From assembly GCF_026342435.1 (NCBI RefSeq), contig NZ_JAPEMT010000007.1, forward strand, positions 19,510 to 83,509: DNA of 64,000 nt, given 5' to 3'. The notes beneath the pieces are model-generated. The model did no database searches. It was not told the origin of the DNA and saw nothing but the letters and a program-made list of their open reading frames with translations. A program made the position numbers and the translations under genes. The first letter of the stretch is position 1. Every line of letters begins with the position of its first letter. The stretch comes from Streptomyces sp. NBC_00237. Lineage in GTDB: Bacteria > Actinomycetota > Actinomycetes > Streptomycetales > Streptomycetaceae. Below, piece after piece: positions 1-6,337 of the stretch.

Positions 1-2
1 CC

Positions 3-572
3 TGCGGAACCTGCGGCGATGAGGCCCCGACCAGCGATGACCCCCGGTTCACCGGGTACGCCGGATATCACTCCGGCGGCAACAAATATGCCGGGTGCTC
101 CGGTGAGTACCTGTCGCACGGCCGCCCGACCGCAGAGCGAAGCACCGAGCCCGGTTGGATGCCGCTCGCGCACGTCCGCCGTGGCGACGTCATCACCACG
201 CGGGACAACTGGGGAAAGTGGGACGACCCCGCGATGGTGGTGGACATCGAGGAGGGCGAGGCGGCGCCGGGAGCCCCCCGCATCCACGCAAGTTGGCTGA
301 GCGACAACCCGCACCACGGGCGCGGCGTATGGGGAATGTGGGCCGGGCCGGGGACGCCGGTCCTACTCGTCCAGGCGGCCACAGTCGAGCCGCCCGCCCC
401 CCACGTGAACGTCTACTACAGCAACGCCATCAGTAGCCGGAGTCAGGTCTACTCGCGGTGCTATCGCACCGACGAGGCCGCCCAGGCGGATATTCGGGAG
501 TTCTGGCCGTACAACAACACTCGTTCCACCGTGGACCACCGGTGTTGGTGCCGCCGCAACCCTCTCCGGTAG
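3..572 (+). CDS. Hypothetical protein, 5'-truncated by the window edge
   Basis: The reading frame is open from base 3 and ends at TAG 570-572, so the real start lies upstream. An ATG at 159 is in frame, but the sequence before it has normal coding character (a CxxC pair at the very start, then Gly/Tyr-rich residues), so I do not take it as the start. The visible part is hydrophilic with several Trp and Cys residues near the end and no membrane segment. The first long repeat starts about 60 bp after the stop. Family not recognised. Confidence 0.6.
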   Translation, partial: CGTCGDEAPTSDDPRFTGYAGYHSGGNKYAGCSGEYLSHGRPTAERSTEPGWMPLAHVRRGDVITTRDNWGKWDDPAMVVDIEEGEAAPGAPRIHASWLSDNPHHGRGVWGMWAGPGTPVLLVQAATVEPPAPHVNVYYSNAISSRSQVYSRCYRTDEAAQADIREFWPYNNTRSTVDHRCWCRRNPLR

Positions 573-631
573 CGAGAGATGCCGCGATGACGCCCACCCC
601 TTGCCGAGTCAGCCGGGGGCGGGGCGTCGTC

Positions 632-1545
632 GCGGCGGTAGCGGGCACGCCTGGCGGCGTGGCGGTGTTGTGGCCCGGTGCGTGCTCGCCGGCCCCGGCC
701 TCCTTCGTCGGCCGGTGCCGTCGGCACCGGGCCGTGGACGCGCCTGGCGGCGCGGCCCCTCTTTCTGGCCCCTTCGGGGCCGGGGGTCCGCTGGCGCGGA
801 CCGGGCCCTCCTTCGTCGGGCCGAACGGACACGCCTGGCGGCGTGGCTGTTTCCGTTCGGGTCCGCTGGCGCGGACCGCCGGTCTGTCCGCGCCGGCCGA
901 GGCGGAGTCCGGGCTGCACCTGGTCGTCGGGGAGTTGGTCCGCCTCCGGCGGACGAGTGCCGGTGCCTCCGGCACCAGCAGCGGTGCGGCCCGCTCCGCG
1001 GGCCGTGGCAGTGTCGGCGCTTCGCCCCGAGGTGCGGAGCTCCGCACCGCACGGGGTGGTCAGCAGTGTGCGCTTCGCGCGGGTGCCGTCGCTCCGCGAC
1101 GGCGGCGAGGGGCACCCCGCTCCGCGGGGGCGGGCCCGCTACGCGTGCCGACCGAACCCATCGGCGCTCAGCGACGCCGCCGCCGGGGTGCACCTGGTCG
1201 TGGTGGTCAGGAGGAGGGACCGCCTCCGGCGGGGGCCCTTCACTCCCAAGGGGCGCGGACGCGGGGCAAGTTGGGGCCCGGTGGGTGGCTGGGGTGTGGG
1301 GGTGGCCGGGGGCTCCCCTCGGCCGGTCGGTCACCCGGAGGGCTACCCGGAACCCGGCGGGGCCGCCAGGCCGGGGCCGCTTCGCGGTCGCTTCGCGAGC
1401 CTGGCAACCCCGCCGGAACCCGGGTACGGGCGGAGCCTGCCCGACCGACCGAGGGGAGCCCCCGCCCACCGGGCGGAGCCGTGGCGGATGCCGTCGACCA
1501 GGCCGCCGCCGGTGGGGCGGAAACCGCCCCTGACCTGCGGAAATG
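632..1545 (+). repeat. Long intergenic repeat, copy A: hairpin train plus cruciform
   Basis: This non-coding stretch begins with a GGCGGTAGCGG motif. It carries a train of short GC hairpins with TGGC, TTCG or TCCG-type loops, for example 646-661, 767-781 and 785-802. It then has a CCCTT...AAGGG hairpin near 1228-1252 and a large imperfect inverted repeat, 1308-1463, whose outer arms are GGGGGCTCCCCTCGG and its complement. It is nearly identical to copy D (7901-8811). Open frames run through it in all six frames, but they lack ribosome sites and are broken by indels between copies, so I treat it as non-coding. Confidence 0.9.
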
Positions 1546-1679
1546 TGTGATCCAGATCACCCCGCCGGACCCCCTTTTCAGGTGGACCCGGACCCGTAAA
1601 TAAGGCAGAATTAGTGATGTCGGAAGGGGATGGCAGCCCCGGACGACAGACCCCGAACCTTCAACATCAGGGAGCAACC
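1546..1679 (+). promoter_or_regulatory. Cassette control region A: CRP-like site, promoter, structured leader
   Basis: A palindrome TGTGATCCAGATCACC lies at 1546-1561. The -35 TGGACC is at 1583-1588, followed by a 17-bp spacer and the -10 CAGAAT at 1606-1611. Transcription should start near 1618, which centres the palindrome at about -64, a typical class I CRP position. The leader folds as GGGG (1626-1629), loop ATGGCAG, CCCC (1637-1640), and then has the box AACCTTCAAC (1656-1665) and a GGGAG ribosome site. The same layout recurs in every long copy. That the factor is a CRP-family protein is inference. Confidence 0.8.
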
Positions 1680-3755
1680 GTGACAACCCATCAGGTCGAG
1701 ACGGCCGCGCCGGTGGACAACCGGTACCGCACCGTGACGCTCACGTTCGCCGGAGACGGCGAGTGCTCCGCGTGCGGACGCGAGGACACCCCGCTGTACT
1801 CCGGCGGCGAACTCGCCCGCGTGTGCCCCGCCTGCGTGGCCGCGACCTTCCCGCCGCCGCCGTGGGAGGGCGACTGCCCGCCCGAGAAGGCGGACGTCGT
1901 GATCACCCACACCCGCGCCGACGGCACCCTTCTGGAGGGCTCGCGCAAGGGAGACGGGATCTTCGAGGCGATCCGGCCGTACGGGTGGCGGTACTTCCGT
2001 TCGCTCGAATGCCTGGGTCTCAACCACTCCCGGGACAGGTCGGCGGACCGGTACAAGATCGACCCGGCGGCGACGGCGATTCGTGAACTGGGCTTCACCG
2101 TCTGCGTCGTGGTCAACGAGGACGAGCGCCGCGCGTTCGCGGACGCCGAGGCCGACCGCGAGCAGCGGTCCGAGAGCCGGGCCGAGCGGTTCGAGGACCG
2201 GGCCAGCCGTGCAACCGCATCGTCCGATGCGTCTTACCAGCGGTCGAAGCAGATCAGCGAGCGTTTTCCCATGGGGCAACCGATCTTGGTCGGGCACCAC
2301 AGCGAGGGACGGGCCCGGCGGGACCATGCCCGGATGGACAACGCCATGCGCAAGTCCATCAACGAGGGAGAGCGCGCCAAGCACTGGGCCCAGCGGGCGG
2401 AAGCGTCAGGCGCGTACACAGAGCACCGTACGAACCCGGCCCGGACCCTGCGCCGGATCGAGACGAAGGAAGCCGACCTGCGCGGAGTCGTCCGCTGGCA
2501 GCGCGGGGAGTCCAACAACGGCCATTCCGTGCGCCTGTCGCCGGCCGTCGTGGTCGAGCTCTCGCGGCGGCGCGACGAGCTCACCGAGGAAGTCGGTTAC
2601 TGGCGGTCGATCGTGGCCAAGGCGGAGGCCGAGGGGTTCAAGGTGTGGGGAGCCGACGACTTCACGAAGGGTGATTTCGTGCGCTCCCGCGGATCGTGGT
2701 ACGAGGTGCTGCGGGTCAACAAGAAGACTCTTACGGTGGCGTGGAACCTGCGCTCTCCGAAGGTGATCATGACCGTCGCAGATGCGACGTACGAAGACGG
2801 CCACGTTGGCAGGCAGCCGGTGGACTACTCCGACGTCAAGACGCGCATGAGCGCCGGGGACATGGCGCGCTATCTGGAGCGGAACCGTACGCCGAGCATC
2901 GCCGACGCCAAGGCGCTCATGGACGGTGTGACCGCCGCCAGCCCCCAGGACCAGGAGCAGGTCCCGGCGGAGGTCGAAGGCTCTGCCGACATTCCCGAGC
3001 GCCTGCGGGCCCTGCTGGTCGAGGGCGAGCAGGTGCGCAAGCTGCCCGAAAGCGAGTGGAGTTTCACCAGCACATGCGGGCGGGCGTACCGGGTGCGGAT
3101 GGTCACCGGGCGAGACGCCACGGACCTGCATTTCCAGGTCCGCACCGTTGACGCGAACGGCACGGCCGTCGGTGTGGGCAAGGACTGGACCGGCACGCTG
3201 GAGGTGATCCGGGAGCACGCCACGGCGGCCGGTGAGCACGAGGGCAAGCAGTGCCCGCGCTGCGGCCGGATGTGGGGCAAGGGGCTCGGGAGCCCGCAGG
3301 CCCCGGCCACCTGCACCCCGGGTCACTGGTCGTACTGCGACCGTGCCGCCGTACCGGTGGAGCAGGACATCCCCGAGAACGCCCAGGCCAAGCCGAAGGC
3401 GAAGAAGCGCACGAACGGCCCGAAGATGGTCATCGTCACCGCCGCCTACGGGTCGAGGCAGGCCCGCATGGTCTACGCGAACGGCCGGGGCACCGTGCGC
3501 GAGGACATCCCCGCCGTCTTCATCGACGCGCCCGAGGGCGTGACGTTCAACGAGGGCCCCGCCTCCGCCGCCATCTGGCAGGGGGTGGACGAGGTCCTGG
3601 AGAAGGCCGGGTTCGTGCGACTCGTCGGGTCCGGCGCTCGGTCCGGAATCCGGTTCGGGGAAGTCCGCGCCAAGATCACCGAACGGGAGGACACGGAGCC
3701 GGTCGCGGTCGAATCCGCGCCGCAGAGCCAGGACACCGACAGCCCGGCGAGCTGA
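1680..3755 (+). CDS. DUF3560-domain protein with zinc-ribbon ends
   Basis: This is a 691-aa protein. The GTG at 1680 is chosen because GGGAG lies 6 bp upstream, just after the conserved leader box. Two CxxC pairs near residues 29-32 and 49-52 make an N-terminal zinc ribbon. Residues about 180-280 match the DUF3560 family, with the hallmark GQPILVGHHSE near 200 followed by an Arg/Asp-rich helix. Another CPRC knuckle is near residue 524, and the C-terminus is Pro/Ala/Ser-rich. DUF3560 proteins are found on actinobacterial plasmids and phages and have no established biochemical role. It is the only gene between repeats A and B. Confidence 0.85.
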   Translation: MTTHQVETAAPVDNRYRTVTLTFAGDGECSACGREDTPLYSGGELARVCPACVAATFPPPPWEGDCPPEKADVVITHTRADGTLLEGSRKGDGIFEAIRPYGWRYFRSLECLGLNHSRDRSADRYKIDPAATAIRELGFTVCVVVNEDERRAFADAEADREQRSESRAERFEDRASRATASSDASYQRSKQISERFPMGQPILVGHHSEGRARRDHARMDNAMRKSINEGERAKHWAQRAEASGAYTEHRTNPARTLRRIETKEADLRGVVRWQRGESNNGHSVRLSPAVVVELSRRRDELTEEVGYWRSIVAKAEAEGFKVWGADDFTKGDFVRSRGSWYEVLRVNKKTLTVAWNLRSPKVIMTVADATYEDGHVGRQPVDYSDVKTRMSAGDMARYLERNRTPSIADAKALMDGVTAASPQDQEQVPAEVEGSADIPERLRALLVEGEQVRKLPESEWSFTSTCGRAYRVRMVTGRDATDLHFQVRTVDANGTAVGVGKDWTGTLEVIREHATAAGEHEGKQCPRCGRMWGKGLGSPQAPATCTPGHWSYCDRAAVPVEQDIPENAQAKPKAKKRTNGPKMVIVTAAYGSRQARMVYANGRGTVREDIPAVFIDAPEGVTFNEGPASAAIWQGVDEVLEKAGFVRLVGSGARSGIRFGEVRAKITEREDTEPVAVESAPQSQDTDSPAS

Positions 3756-3777
3756 ACACCCCCGCCAGGAAGCCCGA

Positions 3778-3817
3778 CGACGCCGCCCCCCTCGGTCACG
3801 CGAGGCGGGGCGGCGCC
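3778..3817 (+). terminator. GC-rich hairpin after the DUF3560 gene
   Basis: GCCGCCCCCCTCG and CGAGGCGGGGCGGC face each other about 20 bp after the stop codon. Similar gene-specific GC hairpins follow the last gene of the other cassettes (for example 4940-4970 and 9826-9859), directly before each repeat begins. No U-tract follows, which is normal for Streptomyces. Terminator function is inferred. Confidence 0.55.
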
Positions 3818-4461
3818 GCCGCGGCGGTAGCGGACACGCCTGGCGGCGTGGTGGTGTTGGTGGCCCGGTGCGTGCTCGCCGGCCCCGGCCTCCTTCGTCG
3901 GCCGGTGCCGTCGGCACCGGGCCGTGGACGCGCCTGGCGGCGCGACCCCTTTGTCCGGCCGCGGGGCGGCCGGGGTCCGCTGGCGCGGACCGGGCCCTCC
4001 TTCGTCGGGCCGAACGGGCGCCCCTGGCGGGGCGGCTGCTTCCGTTCGGGTCCGCTGGCGCGGACCGCCGGTCTGTCCGTGCCAGCCGAGGCGGAGTCCG
4101 GGGTGCACCTGGTCGTGGTGGAGAGCAGGAAGGACCGCCTCCGGCGGGGGCCCTTACTCCCAAGGGGGCGGGGGCTCCGTCGTCGTGTGCGGCCCGGTGG
4201 GTGGCTGGGGTTGGGGGGTGGCCGGGGTCTCCCCTCGGCCGGTCGGTCACCCGGAGGGCTACCCGGAACCCGGCGGGGCCGCCAGGCCGGGGCCGCTTCG
4301 CGGTCGCTTCGCGAGCCTGGCAACCCCACCGGAACCCGGGTACGGGCGGAGCCTGCCCGACCGACCGAGGGGAGCCCCCGCCCACCGGGCGGAGCCGTGG
4401 CGGACGCCGTCGACCAGGCCGCCGCCGGTGGGGCGGAAACCGCCCCTGACCTGCGGAAATG
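3818..4461 (+). repeat. Long intergenic repeat, copy B (short hairpin train)
   Basis: It has the same order of elements as copy A but lacks the roughly 250-bp block of TCCG-loop hairpins. Some stems are swapped: where A has GGCCCCTTCGGGGCC, B has a different hairpin, CCGGCCGC-GGG-GCGGCCGG (3955-3973), and an internal CACGCC/GGCGTG stem is replaced by CGCCCC/GGGGCG. The cruciform spans 4224-4379. The segment around 4133-4425 is the closest relative of the inverted copy at 21555-21842. Confidence 0.9.
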
Positions 4462-4595
4462 TGTGATCCAGATCACCCCGCTGGACCCCCGTTTCAGGTG
4501 GACTCAGGCACTCAGATAAGGCAGAATTAGTGATGTCGGAAGGGGATGGCAGCCCCGGACGGCAGACCCCGAACCTTCAACTGAGGAGAGCCAAA
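4462..4595 (+). promoter_or_regulatory. Cassette control region B: CRP-like site, promoter, leader
   Basis: The CRP-like palindrome is at 4462-4477. The -35 TGGACT is at 4499-4504 and the -10 CAGAAT at 4522-4527, 17 bp apart. The leader hairpin with the ATGGCAG loop and the AACCTTCAAC box follow, then GAGGAGAG before the GTG start. It has the same architecture as region A. Confidence 0.8.
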
Positions 4596-4919
4596 GTGGA
4601 TCTCAACACCCTTGACCTCACCCGTATCGCGCTCGATGGAACGAATGCTGAACTGCGACCGATCTTCGATCCGGTGCTCCGCACCTTCAGCGTCCAGCTC
4701 TGGAAGGGTGGGGAGCCGTCCGGCATCCACGGTCTGATCGACGCCTTCCGCTACCCGGACGAGCCGCTGGAATCGATCGACGCTTTCCTGGCCGAACAGG
4801 ACGTTCGCGCAGTGACCGGTGACGAGGCGGTCGTGGTTTACGCCGGTCTCGTTTACGCCAAGGGCGGCCCGGACTGGGTTCTCCTTCAGATGGAGGTCGC
4901 GGCCAGCCAGCAGAGCTGA
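4596..4919 (+). CDS. Hypothetical protein, paralogue of the C-terminus of the 14604 product
   Basis: This is a 107-aa acidic protein. The GTG at 4596 follows a GAGGAGAG site by 5 bp. The whole length aligns with the last ~100 residues of the 204-aa product at 14604-15218: both have AELRPIFDP, VQLW, a DEPLE.IDAFL..Q block and a final GLxYAxGG motif. It therefore looks like a free-standing form of that domain. It has no signal peptide, membrane segment or known catalytic motif, and the function is unknown. It is the only gene in its cassette. Confidence 0.75.
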   Translation: MDLNTLDLTRIALDGTNAELRPIFDPVLRTFSVQLWKGGEPSGIHGLIDAFRYPDEPLESIDAFLAEQDVRAVTGDEAVVVYAGLVYAKGGPDWVLLQMEVAASQQS

Positions 4920-4970
4920 GCTTTCTCGCCGGACGCCCTGCCCCCCCACAGGTGGGGGCGGGGCGCCGTG

Positions 4971-5260
4971 CGCGGCGGCGGTAGCGGACACGCCTGGCGG
5001 CGTGGCGGTGTTGTGGCCCGGTGCGTGCTCGCCGGCCCCGGCCTCCTTCGTCGGCCGGTGCCGTCGGCACCGGGCCGTGGACGCGCCTGGCGGCGCGGCC
5101 CCTCTTTCTGGCCCCTTCGGGGCCGGCGGCCCGCGCGGCGGCCGGGTCCGCTGGCGCGGACCAGGCCCTCCTTCGTCGGGCCGAACGGACACGCCTGGCG
5201 GCGTGGCTGCATCCGTTCGGGTCCGCTGACGCGGACCGCCGGAACCGCCCGCGCCGACTG
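4971..5260 (+). repeat. Repeat copy C, left part (hairpin train)
   Basis: It starts with GGCGGTAGCGG and shows the usual hairpins (CACGCC-TGGC-GGCGTG, GCGCC-TGGC-GGCGC, GGCCCC-TTCG-GGGCC). It stops abruptly near 5260, and a gene follows instead of the cruciform. The right part of the copy reappears at 5880. The copy is therefore split by about 620 bp of unrelated sequence. Confidence 0.8.
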
Positions 5261-5288
5261 CTGCCGTCGCCGGGCAGCACCGTGGAGG

Positions 5289-5828
5289 ATGCGCTGGGCA
5301 ACATGCAGAGGCACCTCACGGCCGGTCCGTCGTTTCCGAGGTGTGGGCAAGAACGAGGCGTGGACGCCGCAACGGAAACCGGTAGCTCCCGGGGTGTGCG
5401 ACACCCCTTTCGTGCTGGAGCACGCTGATTGGCTCGGATACGTGGCGGGCCGATCCGGTACTCCCGGTCTGGCCACCGACGGCGAGACGTATGAGGCGAT
5501 GAAGGCCGAGGTGTCGGCCGTGGCCTATCACCAGGAGCAGCCGGACGGCTCATGGACCGTGTTGCTGTACCCGCTGGACGGTCGGCCTCCGCAGGCGCAG
5601 CCGACCGACGAGCCGGTGACGACCCTGCACTCCTCCTTGACCGTGGCGGCGTTGCTCGCCGACGCGGTGGTGGCCGAGGGCGGCACTGTGTTGCACGCGA
5701 TCGACGGAGACCCCTACCGGCTTGTCCGGGAGTACCGAGAGAGACACCCGGACGGCCTTCCTGTGGTGAACCGCATGTGGACGGCCGTGCAAGGGGTGCC
5801 CGAGGAACTACTGCCCGCGCAGGCGTAG
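5289..5828 (+). CDS. Hypothetical protein lying inside a split repeat copy
   Basis: The frame is clearly coding from about 5390 to TAG 5826-5828, with an acidic, Val/Leu-rich protein ending LLPAQA. The start is uncertain. ATG 5289 (179 aa) has GGAGG directly abutting it, which is too close; GTG 5343 and GTG 5394 are alternatives without good ribosome sites. No recognised domain. Unlike the other cassette genes it has no CRP-like site, TAAGGCAGAATTAG promoter or AACCTTCAAC box, so it may rely on read-through from upstream. Confidence 0.5.
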   Translation: MRWATCRGTSRPVRRFRGVGKNEAWTPQRKPVAPGVCDTPFVLEHADWLGYVAGRSGTPGLATDGETYEAMKAEVSAVAYHQEQPDGSWTVLLYPLDGRPPQAQPTDEPVTTLHSSLTVAALLADAVVAEGGTVLHAIDGDPYRLVREYRERHPDGLPVVNRMWTAVQGVPEELLPAQA

Positions 5829-5879
5829 AACGCGGCGGGAAGCGCCGGATCTCATCGAGCCGGCCGCGTGGAGTGAGAC

Positions 5880-6202
5880 GCCTCCAGCGGGGGCCCTTAC
5901 TCCCAAGGGGCCGGGGCGCAAGGCGAGTTGAGGCCCGGGAAGTGGCTGGGGTGGAGGGGTGGGCGGGGGCTCCCCTCGGTCGGTCGGTCACCCTTCGGGC
6001 TACCACCGAACCTGCGGGGGGTGCCAGGCCGAGCCGCTTCGCGGTCGCTTCGCGAGCCTGGCACCCCCCGCAGAACCGGCGGTACGGCGGAGCTGCCCGA
6101 CCGACCGAGGGGAGCCCCCGCCCACCGGGCGGAGTTGTGGCGGAGGCCGCCGGGCGAGGCCCGCGCGGGTGGGGCGGAAACCGCCGCTGACCTGCGGAAA
6201 GA
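5880..6202 (+). repeat. Repeat copy C, right part (cruciform half)
   Basis: It resumes the repeat at the CCCTTACTCCCAAGGGG hairpin and carries the cruciform 5965-6119. The inner arms differ from copies A, B and D: they use a GGGGGGTGCCAGGC / GCCTGGCACCCCCC pairing, a version shared with copies E, G and H. Two cruciform subtypes therefore exist. Confidence 0.85.
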
Positions 6203-6337
6203 TGTGATGCAGGTCACCCGTTCGGAGGGCTGTTCCGGGTGGACTCAGGCACTCAAATAAGGCAGAATTAGTGATGTCGGAAGGGGATGGCAGCCCCGGA
6301 CGGCAGACCCTGAACCTTCAACACCAAGGACGACGAC
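6203..6337 (+). promoter_or_regulatory. Cassette control region C: CRP-like site, promoter, leader
   Basis: The palindrome TGTGATGCAGGTCACC (6203-6218) fits the GTG-N6-GNCAC pattern reported for Streptomyces Crp better than the A/B/D version. TGGACT is at 6240-6245 and CAGAAT at 6263-6268, with a 17-bp spacer. The leader hairpin and a TGAACCTTCAAC box lead to AAGGA and GTG 6338. Confidence 0.8.

Noticed and set aside
601..1533. Long open frames of 200-600 codons within the repeats on both strands (for example 601-1533 +, 609-1469 -, 7896-8816 +)
   Set aside because: They exist in all six frames because stop codons are rare in this GC-rich DNA. They have no ribosome sites, are low-complexity Arg/Pro/Gly, and copies differ by indels that are not multiples of three while hairpin pairing is kept.
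632..1545. Linear-plasmid telomere as explanation of the palindromes
   Set aside because: Streptomyces telomeres are packed with palindromes, but these repeats occur in many internal copies, each followed by a promoter and gene, and the flanking gene frame runs off the left edge of the window.
2406..4385. 659-codon - strand frame opposite the DUF3560 gene
   Set aside because: Shadow of the + strand gene plus repeat B; Arg/Pro-rich with no domain and no start signals.
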